Origin: Neptuniibacter sp048548695
Lineage (GTDB): Bacteria > Pseudomonadota > Gammaproteobacteria > Pseudomonadales > Balneatricaceae
DNA length: 64,000 nucleotides
NCBI RefSeq assembly: GCF_048548695.1
Contig: NZ_JBLYIF010000004.1
Direction: 5' to 3' (one strand)
A program made the position numbers and the translations under genes. Positions 51,715 through 60,325 of the stretch are shown here, one piece after another (positions within the stretch are counted from its first letter, which is position 1; each line of letters opens with the position of its first letter). Under the pieces are notes generated by a model. It ran no database searches and was not told the origin of the DNA. It was given only the letters and a program-made list of their open reading frames with translations.

Positions 51715-51827
51715 GGTTGAACAGAGGTGTTGCTCGCACCTCGACGTCGTATGCATGCTACAGGGCATGCCACGGCTCTTCATACGCTCAAGTACCGACT
51801 CACCGCGCCAATAGGCGCGGTTTTTTT
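51715..51827 (+). ncRNA. Candidate Fur-regulated small RNA, about 113 nt
   Basis: The promoter at 51681-51708 predicts a start near 51715, and a strong intrinsic terminator ends at 51827. Between them are three stems: GAGGTG/CACCTC (51724-51742), GCATGC/GCATGC (51753-51770) and the terminator, with single-stranded stretches between. No ORF with a ribosome site lies inside. Size, iron-type promoter and U-rich end are like RyhB/PrrF sRNAs, though I see no sequence likeness to either. Unproven. Confidence 0.55.
51803..51827 (+). terminator. Plus-strand intrinsic terminator without an upstream protein gene
   Basis: CCGCGCC, loop AATA, GGCGCGG, then seven T. The nearest plus-strand gene upstream (epmC) ends 1.75 kb away behind three minus-strand genes, so this terminator needs a transcript of its own. 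Confidence 0.9.
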
Positions 51828-51831
51828 AGAT

Positions 51832-51860
51832 AAAAAAGCCACCTTAACGGTGGCTTTTTT
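51832..51860. terminator. Terminator of the chemoreceptor gene, symmetrical
   Basis: AAAAAAGCCACC and GGTGGCTTTTTT, a 12-bp stem with loop TTAAC, 25 bases after the chemoreceptor stop. Works on the minus strand, probably on both. Confidence 0.88.
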
Positions 51861-51884
51861 GAGTAAGTAACACGAATACGTTTA

Positions 51885-53540
51885 TCAATTATTGCTTGTA
51901 TGTGGCCAGTAGCCGACGCGTAAACCGCCCCAATGACGATTATTTACAAAGATAGGCACTGACATGTCATGCATGATTTCACCCGTGTCACGTTTGTAGG
52001 TTTGCAGCAGCATATTGTCAGTATGGCAACCACAGCGAGCCCCTGTACGATCATTAAATAAACGTTTGCTGCGGCTTTTCACCAGATCAACTTCCGGATC
52101 GCCAACGGGTGGATTGGCGAACTGGTTGTTATGGGTAGGCACATAGCCATTTGGATCGGTCACAATGGCGTATACCACAGACTGATCCGCGCTTAGCACC
52201 GGCTCCTGAATACTGGGCAAGATTTTATCCGTCAGGTTGTCGTACCGGGTGTGGTATTTCTGGGGGTTGGTACCGTTGATCGGGATATAGTTTCGATCAA
52301 ACAGATCAGACTCACTCATCTGACCGGATCTGACGGCTTCTTCAAATGCAGCACTGACCTTGTCAGCTGCTGACCGCGCAATGCTATAGAAGGTTTTGTG
52401 GTAGTTTTCACCGCTGCCGCTGGCCAGAATAGCGTTGGACTTTTCGGCTGCTTCCATCAGGGCTGCGGCTTGTTGCGCCAAATGCTGCACTTCGTGGTCA
52501 CTTTCTTCCAATTCATGCCCGACACGGGTCAGTGAGCTGGAAATAATTTCAAGGTTATGACGGTTAGCCTGAGCGCCTTCAGCAATGGTTGAGATCTGTT
52601 CTTCGACAATCGAGGACTGGTTGGCGATACCGCCCAGTTGACCACTGATTTGTTCCATGGCCTGAGTGCCATTTTCGACATCGGTGGTCAGGGTATGGAT
52701 TCGACTAACGACCTGTTCGGTTTCACTGCGAATCTCATCAACGATGGTTTCTACTTCCCCGGTGGCACTGGCAGTGCGTGATGCCAGCTGACGCACTTCA
52801 TCCGCGACCACAGCAAACCCGCGACCATGATCACCGGCACGAGCGGCCTCAATGGCGGCATTCAGTGCCAGCAGGTTGGTTTGCTCGGCGATCTCTTCAA
52901 TCACCTGAGTGACGTCCTGAATTTTTTGTGATTTTGCGTTCAGCTGCTCAATCAACGTTAAGGTTTCAGCGGCTTGTGAATTCAGTTCACGAATATCCTG
53001 CATGGCCTTGGTTAGGCCGGTTTGGCCAAGGCTGGCAGTGTCTTTGGCTTGGATCGCATTATCGGCAGCGACTTTAGCCTGCTCAGCAGATTGGGTAACA
53101 GTGACCATCATTTGTTCAGAGTTCTGAGCAATTTGTGCCACTTCAGTGACTTGGTTGTCCAATTTGGTTTTGAGCTTATCTGCTGTGAACGAAACTTCTG
53201 CGGCCGCGATAGCATTAGCATTTGAGCTGGATGCCAGGCGACTGCCCGTTTCATTATGCCCTTTATGCAGTGAGATGAACCCCGTCAGGATTTTGTCCAA
53301 CACTTTTAGGGATCGGGTGTTACCAGCGTTCAGCTGTGCTGCATCATGATGCAGTAAAGAGAAAAAGGAAGCTTTAATCACCAGAAGTGTAGCGCCTCCT
53401 GCTACCAGTGTGCTGATCAGGACAAGCAACACAATTCGCACATCCGCGCTTAGGCTATAGCAAATTCCGGCAGCGATGACAGCGATGGCGATCGCTGGCA
53501 AGTAGCTTTTGGAGTACAGGCCCGAGATACTCTCTTTCAT
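51885..53540 (-). CDS. Methyl-accepting chemotaxis protein with C-terminal sensor region
   Basis: 551 residues. Two N-terminal membrane segments close together (YLPAIAIAVIAAGICYSL and IVLLVLISTLVAGGATLLV) with no periplasmic domain, then a signalling domain with the hairpin EQTNLLALNAAIEAARAGDHGRGFAVVADEVR (canonical, in two halves) at about 225-260. After it, residues 380-551 form an extra cytoplasmic domain (NYIPINGTNPQKYHTRYD, YAIVTDPNGYVPTHN, TGARCGCHTDN, VPIFVNNRHWGGLRVGY) of Cache/PAS-like sensing type. Input therefore sits after the output domain. Confidence 0.92.
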   Translation of the reverse strand: MKESISGLYSKSYLPAIAIAVIAAGICYSLSADVRIVLLVLISTLVAGGATLLVIKASFFSLLHHDAAQLNAGNTRSLKVLDKILTGFISLHKGHNETGSRLASSSNANAIAAAEVSFTADKLKTKLDNQVTEVAQIAQNSEQMMVTVTQSAEQAKVAADNAIQAKDTASLGQTGLTKAMQDIRELNSQAAETLTLIEQLNAKSQKIQDVTQVIEEIAEQTNLLALNAAIEAARAGDHGRGFAVVADEVRQLASRTASATGEVETIVDEIRSETEQVVSRIHTLTTDVENGTQAMEQISGQLGGIANQSSIVEEQISTIAEGAQANRHNLEIISSSLTRVGHELEESDHEVQHLAQQAAALMEAAEKSNAILASGSGENYHKTFYSIARSAADKVSAAFEEAVRSGQMSESDLFDRNYIPINGTNPQKYHTRYDNLTDKILPSIQEPVLSADQSVVYAIVTDPNGYVPTHNNQFANPPVGDPEVDLVKSRSKRLFNDRTGARCGCHTDNMLLQTYKRDTGEIMHDMSVPIFVNNRHWGGLRVGYWPHTSNN

Positions 53541-53661
53541 ATTGTTCTCTACTTTTTATCTTTTTTATCGTTATGTTGATTACCACTAAGGTATATATAC
53601 CACCTCGCCCAAGTGTGTAAATGATGAGTCGGCTATTTAGTAAAAAAGTTAAGGTATAAAC

Positions 53662-53916
53662 TTAGAAATCGGGAAATTCAAAACCTAATTGTGTTTCGTC
53701 ACTATCGTAGGGCTGATAGCCCTGATGACGGCAACGCCGGGCTATACGTTTGAGTTCTTGCCGGGCGGCTGGCAGAGAACCGGCAATTTTGTGACGGGCC
53801 TGGCTGTTTCCGCTGCAGGTATCTCCCCAGCATCGGGTTATAATCCAGTCACCCATCAGATCCTGATAGATCCAGGTGTGGAGGTATGCCGTATCTTTGC
53901 GCCAGCGGTGAACCAT
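53662..53916 (-). CDS. Small WGR-like domain protein
   Basis: 84 residues. YLHTWIYQDLMGDWIITRCWGDTC followed by Arg/Lys-rich helices (ARQELKRIARRCRHQGYQPY) fits the WGR-like fold (a beta-hairpin with Trp-Gly and a basic helix). Small stand-alone proteins of this kind occur beside various genes; a nucleic-acid-binding role is only suggested. The ATG at 53916 has no strong ribosome site. Divergent from pdxB by 74 bases. Confidence 0.7.
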   Translation of the reverse strand: MVHRWRKDTAYLHTWIYQDLMGDWIITRCWGDTCSGNSQARHKIAGSLPAARQELKRIARRCRHQGYQPYDSDETQLGFEFPDF

Positions 53917-53990
53917 TGCGGGATTGTAATGAGTGGTAACCAGAGAGGAGGCGCATTGAGCCTCAAGCGAAAGGATTTGTAAAGACTACG

Positions 53991-55136
53991 ATGACATTGA
54001 AAGCCCCTATACGCATCCTGGCGGATGAAAATATGCCGATGATCGACCGCATGTGTGAAGGTCTTGGTGAGGTTGTTTTGCGTCCGGGTCGGCACATAAC
54101 GCCCGCAGATCTGGTTGATATCGACGCTTTGCTGGTGCGCTCTGTAACCCGGGTGGATGAAGCATTATTGCGTGATAGTCCGGTCAGGTTTGTTGGTACG
54201 GCTACCATCGGTACGGACCATCTCGATCTTGAGTATCTGAACCGTGTGGGTATCAGCCATGGCAGTGCCCCGGGCTGCAATGCAGAGGCGGTAGTTGATT
54301 ACGTCCTCAGTGCAGTTTTCTTGCTTGCCGAGCAGCAGGGCTTTGACCCCTGTCGCTTAACCTGGGGTGTGGTGGGTGTGGGAAATGTCGGTGGGCGGCT
54401 GGCCAGTAGGTTGCAGGCCATGGGCTGTCACGTTTTGCTTAATGATCCCCTCCGGGCGAAAAATGAATCAGGTTTTACCTGTCTTGAGAGTGTGTTGTCG
54501 GATGCGGATATTGTTTGCCTGCATACGCCTTTAACCCGACAAGGGGATGCGCCGACCTACCATCTTTTTAATGAGTCTCGACTGAAACAGTTGCGACCTG
54601 ATGCGGTACTGCTAAATGCTGGGAGAGGGCCGGTTATCGACAATGTTGCGCTATTAAACGTTGCGCAACAGCGCCCGGATTTGCAGTTAATTATGGATGT
54701 TTGGGAGCATGAACCACAGGTGTCACTGCCCCTGGCGGAACATTGTAAGCTGATATCACCCCACATTGCCGGCTACAGTTTGGATGGCAAGATTCGTGGC
54801 AGCTACATGGTGTATCAGGCACTGGCAAAATGTATCGGTGCAACGGAACAGCAGTCTCTGCAAACTTTTTTGCCGGCCACTGCTGCTGGCGCCGTTGCTG
54901 TGGAACACCTTAGCCCAGCGCAGGTGATGCGCCAGGTTTATGATCCTGGGGTGGATGACTCCTTGCTGAGAGCAACCTTGACGTCTTGTGCTACCCAGGC
55001 TGAGGCGTTTGATCGGTTGCGACGTGAATATCGGGTCAGGCGCGAATTCTCATCCCTGCAAGTGCAAGCGGGTCAACAGTCGAGTCTCTATCAGGCAATG
55101 GGTTTCAAACTCGCAGAGCCAACAGATTTACCGTAA
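53991..55136 (+). CDS. pdxB: Erythronate-4-phosphate dehydrogenase PdxB
   Basis: 381 residues. D-2-hydroxyacid dehydrogenase family with PdxB features: ILADENMPMIDRMCEGLGEV at the start, GTATIGTDHLDLEYL, GSAPGCNAEAVVDYVLSA, NAD site GVVGVGNVGGRLA, NAGRGPVID, DVWEHEP with the catalytic Glu, SPHIAGYSLDGKIRGSYMVYQAL, and the C-terminal PdxB dimerisation domain. Second step of pyridoxal phosphate synthesis. First of a plus-strand run with pilZ- and COG3199-type genes. Confidence 0.97.
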   Translation: MTLKAPIRILADENMPMIDRMCEGLGEVVLRPGRHITPADLVDIDALLVRSVTRVDEALLRDSPVRFVGTATIGTDHLDLEYLNRVGISHGSAPGCNAEAVVDYVLSAVFLLAEQQGFDPCRLTWGVVGVGNVGGRLASRLQAMGCHVLLNDPLRAKNESGFTCLESVLSDADIVCLHTPLTRQGDAPTYHLFNESRLKQLRPDAVLLNAGRGPVIDNVALLNVAQQRPDLQLIMDVWEHEPQVSLPLAEHCKLISPHIAGYSLDGKIRGSYMVYQALAKCIGATEQQSLQTFLPATAAGAVAVEHLSPAQVMRQVYDPGVDDSLLRATLTSCATQAEAFDRLRREYRVRREFSSLQVQAGQQSSLYQAMGFKLAEPTDLP

Positions 55137-55173
55137 GCTTGCGCCTTTATTGTTTTATGAAATAACACATCGG

Positions 55174-55887
55174 ATGCCTCATAGTCTTACATCCCAATCC
55201 CTGCGAACACTGGCCGAACTGGACCCGCGCCCGGGTGCTCGGGTTCAGATAGAAACTCGTTCGCCGTCCGGGCGTTACCAGACAACGCTCATTGGAATGC
55301 GTGAAAGTGCCAGCCTGATAGTTGCTGCACCTCGCTCGGGTCTGGCCATTAATGAAGGGGCTCGCCTGACTGCACGCCTGATGAGTGGTAACTTTATTGC
55401 GGCATTCAGTAGTCGTTTGCTGAAAATTGCCGCCCAGCCATATGGTTACTGGCATCTGGAATACCCACAACAGGTTGAGGTACGCCGCCTGCGACGCCAT
55501 ACCCGGGTGCCGGTCAATTTGGTGATTTCGGTAGATCCCTACGAAGAGCAAACGACACCACAGATGCACTGGCCTGTAACCGGCTATTGCAATGATCTCA
55601 GTGTAAAAGGCGCTTCAGTATCAACACCCACGGCGCTGGGCAAGGTGAATGACCGTTTACTGCTGACTTTCAGACTTAGGGTCAGTGATATCGATCAAGT
55701 GATTCTGATCGCTGCTCAAATCAGAAATTTACAGCCGCAATCGGGCAGTGTTTCCAGCGTTGTGCAGCATGGCCTGGAGTTTGTTGATCTGGATGAAGAT
55801 ACCCGCCTGATGCTGACAGCGTTTGTGTACCAGCAGTTTCTGCTGGAGACAGGGCACCTGGATATCCTGAATACAGAGGAGGCCTAG
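55174..55887 (+). CDS. PilZ domain protein with YcgR-like N-terminal domain
   Basis: 237 residues from the ATG at 55174 (no clear ribosome site; the open frame extends into pdxB). N-terminal PilZN/YcgR-like beta domain, then PilZ: RRHTRVPVNLVISVDP with the RxxxR c-di-GMP motif and NDLSVKGASVST with the D/N-x-S-x-x-G motif. Binds cyclic-di-GMP and probably slows motility or alters the surface. Fits with the HD-GYP protein of the window. Confidence 0.88.
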   Translation: MPHSLTSQSLRTLAELDPRPGARVQIETRSPSGRYQTTLIGMRESASLIVAAPRSGLAINEGARLTARLMSGNFIAAFSSRLLKIAAQPYGYWHLEYPQQVEVRRLRRHTRVPVNLVISVDPYEEQTTPQMHWPVTGYCNDLSVKGASVSTPTALGKVNDRLLLTFRLRVSDIDQVILIAAQIRNLQPQSGSVSSVVQHGLEFVDLDEDTRLMLTAFVYQQFLLETGHLDILNTEEA

Positions 55888-55889
55888 GC

Positions 55890-57002
55890 ATGTTTCGGTT
55901 GGGGTTGATCATCAATCCGTTGGCGGGACTGGGTGGCAGTGTTGCATTAAAAGGCAGTGATGGGGCCGATACAGCCGTGTTAGCTAAACGCCTGGGCGCT
56001 GAGCCTAAAGCCGGTTTGCGCACCTTGCAAGCGTTGCAAGTTCTGCAGAATATGCCTGTGCAAATTGTTACCTATCCTGGCGAAATGGGTGCCGACATTG
56101 CCAGTGAAGCAGGTTTTGAGCCGGAAATCGTCGGCAGCATCAGTAGTGACGCTACCCGGCCGGCAGATACCTGCAATGCAGTTCGTGACCTGTACCAGGC
56201 GGGCATCGATCTGTTGTTGTTTGCTGGTGGCGATGGTACTGCACGGGACATTTGTGACGTATTGCCGGAAGGTGTGCCGGTACTGGGTATTCCTGCCGGG
56301 GTCAAAATCCACTCAGGTGTTTATGCACTGACTCCCAAAGCAGCAGGGGATTTGGTGGCACTGCTGGTGCGCGGTGATCTGGTAACGCTTGAAGATCAAG
56401 AAGTGCGCGATCTCGATGAAGAGGCGTTTCGTCAGGGGCAGGTAAGGGCGCGGTTTTACGGCGAAATGCAGGTGCCGGCAGAGCACCGTTTCTTACAGCA
56501 TGTAAAAAACAGTGGCCGGGAGGATGAGGCCTTGGTGCTGGACGATATAGCCGCGGATGTCATCGAACGCATGGAACCCGGCACCTGCTATATCATGGGG
56601 TCTGGTTCAACTGTCGCGGCAGTGATGGAGCAGTTGGGTCTGCCGAATACCTTATTGGGTGTTGATCTGGTGCGTGATGGAGAGTTGTTGGCTGCAGATT
56701 GCACAGCAGCACAATTATTGAGCCTGACAGAAGGCCAGTCTTGTGCGCTTATTATCACGCTGATTGGCGGGCAGGGGCATATTATTGGCCGTGGCAACCA
56801 GCAACTATCGCCTGAGTTAATTAAGCGTATTGGCCGGCAGAATATCCATATTATTGCCACTAAAACCAAGTTGAGTGCGCTGGAAGGGCGGCCATTGATC
56901 GTCGATAGTGGCGATCCGGAAGCGAACCAGATGCTGGCAGGGGTATTGCCAGTGATTACGGGTTATCGTGATGCAGTGCTTTATCGGGTAGCCGATTACT
57001 GA
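55890..57002 (+). CDS. ATP-NAD kinase-like protein (COG3199)
   Basis: 370 residues. LGLIINPLAGLGGSVALKGSDG, LLLFAGGDGTARDICDVLP (GGDGT kinase motif) and LGIPAGVKIHSGVYAL match the NAD kinase/diacylglycerol kinase-like family of COG3199. The true substrate is not known. GGAGG seven bases before the ATG. Two bases after the PilZ gene. Confidence 0.9.
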   Translation: MFRLGLIINPLAGLGGSVALKGSDGADTAVLAKRLGAEPKAGLRTLQALQVLQNMPVQIVTYPGEMGADIASEAGFEPEIVGSISSDATRPADTCNAVRDLYQAGIDLLLFAGGDGTARDICDVLPEGVPVLGIPAGVKIHSGVYALTPKAAGDLVALLVRGDLVTLEDQEVRDLDEEAFRQGQVRARFYGEMQVPAEHRFLQHVKNSGREDEALVLDDIAADVIERMEPGTCYIMGSGSTVAAVMEQLGLPNTLLGVDLVRDGELLAADCTAAQLLSLTEGQSCALIITLIGGQGHIIGRGNQQLSPELIKRIGRQNIHIIATKTKLSALEGRPLIVDSGDPEANQMLAGVLPVITGYRDAVLYRVADY

Positions 57003-57049
57003 AGCCTTTCCTATGCTGAACAGAGTCACTTCGGTTTTGGAGGTGCTCT

Positions 57050-57304
57050 GTGTTTCGTTATTTATTGTGTTTTATATGTGGTTTATTACCACCTGGCAGC
57101 CGGCAACAACCTGATGGTGTGTTTAAACTGTGTCGGCCATCAGAGCGGCAAGTTCGTAAGCAGCAAGCATGTTGGATAAGGGTTTGTCATTTATGGTTAT
57201 CGGCACTTATCTCTGTTGTAGTCATACCCGTTCCCGCTTTTGGTATAGCGGTGGTGCTGTTTACAACGTTTCTATCGTTTAGTGTGCTGGATGAATCAGG
57301 CTAA
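57050..57304 (+). CDS. Small membrane protein, unknown
   Basis: 84 residues from a GTG at 57050 with GGAGG six bases upstream, 47 bases after the COG3199 gene and directly before a terminator. N-terminal Cys/Arg-rich segment and one or two membrane segments (LWLSALISVVVIPVPAFG and AVVLFTTFLSF). No family recognised. Strong ribosome site and placement support it as real. Confidence 0.6.
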   Translation: MFRYLLCFICGLLPPGSRQQPDGVFKLCRPSERQVRKQQACWIRVCHLWLSALISVVVIPVPAFGIAVVLFTTFLSFSVLDESG

Positions 57305-57314
57305 CAAGCGATAT

Positions 57315-57345
57315 TAAAAAAGGGCCCTGATGGGCCCTTTTTTTT
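57315..57345. terminator. Bidirectional terminator before htpX
   Basis: GGGCCC, loop TGAT, GGGCCC, with eight T on the plus side and six on the minus side. Confidence 0.9.
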
Positions 57346-58229
57346 CAGACCTGCTGGCGCAGGGCGGCAATACGTTTTTCCAGCGGCGGGTGGCTCGACA
57401 TCAATTCCATTAAACCGCCTTTAAGGTGGCTGCTGATGCCAAATGCTGTCAGTTGTCCCGGCATCTGGTCCGGCATGCCATATTCGGCCTGCAGGCGTTG
57501 CAGGGCAGCAATCATTGCGTGATTACTGGAAAGGTGGGCGCCTGCGGCGTCGGCACGGAATTCGCGGTAACGGGAGAACCATGCCACGACAAATGACGCC
57601 AAGATGCCGAAGATAATTTCAAATACGAATACCGTAATGTAGTAACCGATACCCGTACCGGCCTGATTATTACTGCGCATCATGTTGTCGACGAAATAGC
57701 CCACAACCCGGGCAAAGAACATGACAAAAGTGTTCACCACGCCCTGAACCAGTGACAGTGTGACCATGTCACCATTGGCCACGTGACCAATCTCATGGGC
57801 CATGACGGCACGAACTTCTTCAGGGCGAAATCGCTGCAGCAAACCAAGACTGACTGCGACCAACGCATCATTTTTGTTCCAGCCAGTGGCAAAGGCGTTG
57901 GCTTGCTGAGCCGGGAAAATTCCGACTTGTGGCATTTTAATACCGGCTTTTTCAGCCAGTTCAGCGACGGTGTCCAGCAACCATTTTTCATCGGCATTAC
58001 TGGGTTGTTCGATGATTTTGGTGCGGGTGGACATTTTAGCCATGGTTTTCGAAAGCAGCAGTGAAATCAGAGAGCCGGCAAAGCCGAACACTGCGCAGAA
58101 TACCAGCAGGTTGCCAAGATCCAGGCCGGAGCCGGAGATATAGTGATTAACCCCGAGTAAATTCAGGGTAATGCTGGCCACAATCAGCACAGCGATATTG
58201 GTGAGCAGGAAAAGGCCGATACGCATCAT
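57345..58229 (-). CDS. htpX: Membrane zinc protease HtpX
   Basis: 294 residues, normal length. Two N-terminal membrane segments, cytoplasmic M48 domain with AVMAHEIGHVANGD (HExxH), two further hydrophobic segments, and FRADAAGAHLSS with the third ligand. Degrades damaged inner-membrane proteins with FtsH. Two ATGs in tandem at the start (58229, 58226). Confidence 0.96.
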   Translation of the reverse strand: MMRIGLFLLTNIAVLIVASITLNLLGVNHYISGSGLDLGNLLVFCAVFGFAGSLISLLLSKTMAKMSTRTKIIEQPSNADEKWLLDTVAELAEKAGIKMPQVGIFPAQQANAFATGWNKNDALVAVSLGLLQRFRPEEVRAVMAHEIGHVANGDMVTLSLVQGVVNTFVMFFARVVGYFVDNMMRSNNQAGTGIGYYITVFVFEIIFGILASFVVAWFSRYREFRADAAGAHLSSNHAMIAALQRLQAEYGMPDQMPGQLTAFGISSHLKGGLMELMSSHPPLEKRIAALRQQV

Positions 58230-58387
58230 AAGACTTCAATGTCCCTTAAGTTAAATCTGTCAATTAGATGAGGGTAGAGGGTTTAAGTTTCAAGTAGGCA
58301 ACTATCGACTAATCGACGTTTTACGTCTGGCCTAGGTGGATTAAGCTTTCTATAATCGTCGGTTTTATCCAGTGAGTAGAGAGTGCT

Positions 58388-59326
58388 TTGAAAAGCATAG
58401 TGATGTCGCAGGTAACAGCTCAGTTGGCGTTGGCCCAGGGCGAAGTGCGTCGTTTGTTTCATGGCCGCTCTGGTTTATATCCGGGACTGGAAGCACTGGT
58501 GATTGACTGGTTTCCTCCGGTGGCCGTGATTCGCCTGTATCAACCGCTGCCTGCCGAACTTGTCGCAGATCTCTCTCAGGCACTCGAGTCAGAGCCGGGG
58601 GTCAATGCATTGGTACTTCAGGAACGTTTTGTTACCGGTGGGCCGCGTGATAGGGTGTTGTCCGGGACGGTGCCTGAGCGCCTTACCGTGACCGAAAACG
58701 GATTACAGTATGAAGTCAGGTTGTTGGGTAAACAGAATGCCGGGTTGTTTCTGGATATGCGTGAAGGCCGGAGCTGGGTACGTGAGCATGCTGCCGGTAA
58801 GCGTATCTTAAATTTGTTTGCTTATACTTGTGGTTTTTCGGTGGCAGCATTGTCAGGCGGGGCACGAGCGGTAGTGAATCTGGATATGTCGTCATCGGCA
58901 CTCAACACCGGGCGCACTAATCATCGGTTAAATGGTCAGTCACTGGATCAAGTGAAGTTTATGGCGCATGATCTGTTTCGCTCCTGGGGTAAGGTGAAAA
59001 AATTTGGACCTTATGATCTGGTAGTCATGGATCCACCGAGTTTTCAAAAAGGCAGTTTTGTGGCGAGCAAAGATTATCAGCGGGTGATGCAACGCCTGGA
59101 TGGCTTAACGACGGATAACGCTAAGGTGTTGGCCTGCCATAATGATCCGCAACATGATTGTGCGTTTTTGCAGCAACTGATGCTGCGTCATAGTCCGCAG
59201 TTCGCGTTTGAGCAGCGATTAGCCAATCCGGCTGATTTTCCTGAGCCTAACTCTGAACAGGGGTTGAAAGCTCTGGTGTATGCAAAATCGATATCTGATA
59301 AGGGAGAGTGTCGCGCATGGACCTAA
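58388..59326 (+). CDS. Class I SAM-dependent RNA methyltransferase (RlmI/COG1092-like)
   Basis: 312 residues from a TTG at 58388; the ATG at 58403 is the alternative start. No N-terminal PUA domain; a short beta domain, then KQNAGLFLDMREGRSWV, SAM site LNLFAYTCGFSVAALSGG, NLDMSSSALNTGRTNH, and DPPSFQKGSFVASKDYQR, the catalytic segment of 23S rRNA methyltransferases of this group. The frame ends 10 bases into the exonuclease gene. Confidence 0.85.
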   Translation: MKSIVMSQVTAQLALAQGEVRRLFHGRSGLYPGLEALVIDWFPPVAVIRLYQPLPAELVADLSQALESEPGVNALVLQERFVTGGPRDRVLSGTVPERLTVTENGLQYEVRLLGKQNAGLFLDMREGRSWVREHAAGKRILNLFAYTCGFSVAALSGGARAVVNLDMSSSALNTGRTNHRLNGQSLDQVKFMAHDLFRSWGKVKKFGPYDLVVMDPPSFQKGSFVASKDYQRVMQRLDGLTTDNAKVLACHNDPQHDCAFLQQLMLRHSPQFAFEQRLANPADFPEPNSEQGLKALVYAKSISDKGECRAWT

Positions 59327-59799
59327 TCTGTATCGATCTGGAAGCCAGTGGTTTAAGCACTGATTCATACCCCATTGAGGTAGCCTGGAAAAATGCCATT
59401 ACCGGGCAGTCGGATAATTTTCTGATTAACCCTGAATCTGCTGCTGATTGGGATCATTGGGATGAGTTTGCAGAAGAGGTGCATGGCATCGACCGGGAAT
59501 TACTTTGCCTTGATGGGGTGGATATCTACACTGCCTGTGAGAAATTACGGGCATTGGCTGGCAAGCGTGTCATCAGTGATGCCGTGCAGTTTGATCACTT
59601 TTGGCTTAGCCGTTTGTATGCAGCAGCAGAAGAGACTATGCCCTTCCGGCTGGTGGGTTTAGAAGAGTTGTTGAATGAGAAACAGCTGGTTGCTTACAGT
59701 GTTTTGACCAAGGGCCAGCATCGCAGGCACAGGGCGAAACAGGATGTGGATGATATTCTGGCGAATATCACGCTGTTACTGGAAAATGGTACCGCCTGA
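59317..59799 (+). CDS. Exonuclease of the DnaQ-like 3'-5' family
   Basis: 160 residues from the ATG at 59317 (GGGAGA nine bases upstream). DEDD-type motifs: DLEASGL at the N-terminus, ISDAVQFDHFWLSRLY, and HRAKQDVDDI with the catalytic His/Asp. It probably degrades single-stranded nucleic acid. Overlaps the preceding methyltransferase gene by 10 bases. Confidence 0.85.
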   Translation: MDLICIDLEASGLSTDSYPIEVAWKNAITGQSDNFLINPESAADWDHWDEFAEEVHGIDRELLCLDGVDIYTACEKLRALAGKRVISDAVQFDHFWLSRLYAAAEETMPFRLVGLEELLNEKQLVAYSVLTKGQHRRHRAKQDVDDILANITLLLENGTA

Positions 59800-59827
59800 A
59801 CAGTCGTGCTCAGGCGGTCTGAGCCTT

Positions 59828-60196
59828 TTACTGGTTTAACACCAGGGCTTCGATCTGCTGGCGTATGATTTCATACTGCCCCATCTCTTCCGGCAGAAAA
59901 TACAGCTTGTAGAAACAGCGATCAGCCATATTGGCTTTCTGGTCATTGACGGTTTCTTTATACGTGCTGTGCAGGTACGACATCTGTAAGTGAATCACAC
60001 GGGTATGTACCGGGATTGTGAGCTCGTGATGTTCCAGATCCAGCCGCTTCTTCTCTTCCTTAATTGTGTAAAAAGAGACTTCGCCTACCTGGTTGAGGTT
60101 AATCAGGAAGTTCGATGTTACTGGCACCAAATGGCGCTTTTCCAGACCGTTCTGTTCCAACAGGATGCCGCAGTTTTTACGGATTTTGATAAACAT
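59828..60196 (-). CDS. Conserved-looking hypothetical protein
   Basis: 122 residues, family not recognised. Beta-rich start (MFIKIRKNCGILLEQN), LVPVTSNFLINLNQVGEVSFY, then a charged region with EEKKRLDLEHHEL and a C-terminal helical part (QYEIIRQQIEALVLNQ). No signal peptide. AAGTAGAG upstream. Flanked upstream by a 9-bp inverted repeat. Confidence 0.75.
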   Translation of the reverse strand: MFIKIRKNCGILLEQNGLEKRHLVPVTSNFLINLNQVGEVSFYTIKEEKKRLDLEHHELTIPVHTRVIHLQMSYLHSTYKETVNDQKANMADRCFYKLYFLPEEMGQYEIIRQQIEALVLNQ

Positions 60197-60242
60197 TTAA
60201 GACACTCTACTTATTCGTTATTTGTAGTACGCTTACACTATA

Positions 60243-60266
60243 CTCCTTTTTTATGACAAAAAGGAG
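60243..60266. repeat. Inverted repeat upstream of the 122-residue gene
   Basis: CTCCTTTTT (60243-60251) and AAAAAGGAG (60258-60266), a 9-bp perfect inverted repeat with a 6-base loop. Could be an operator or a weak terminator for alaA read-through. Confidence 0.5.
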
Positions 60267-60325
60267 ACATTGGCCTGTGTTTTTGTAAAAAAACTACAGG
60301 CCGTGTAGTGCAGTGTCTATGGCTG

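Larger units (their letters stand above)
51578..51884. other. 307-base intergenic region
   Basis: Between the divergent copper operon and the end of the chemoreceptor gene. It holds a Fur-like box, a plus-strand promoter, a candidate small RNA and two terminators, described separately. No protein-coding gene is convincing. Confidence 0.85.

Noticed and set aside
51749..51900. Short plus-strand frame starting ATGCATGC within the candidate sRNA
   Set aside because: No ribosome site, and it runs through both terminators, so it is very unlikely to be translated.
53590..53601. GGTATATATACC palindrome upstream of the chemoreceptor gene
   Set aside because: Twelve bases of AT-rich symmetry are expected by chance around a -10 region; no second copy seen.
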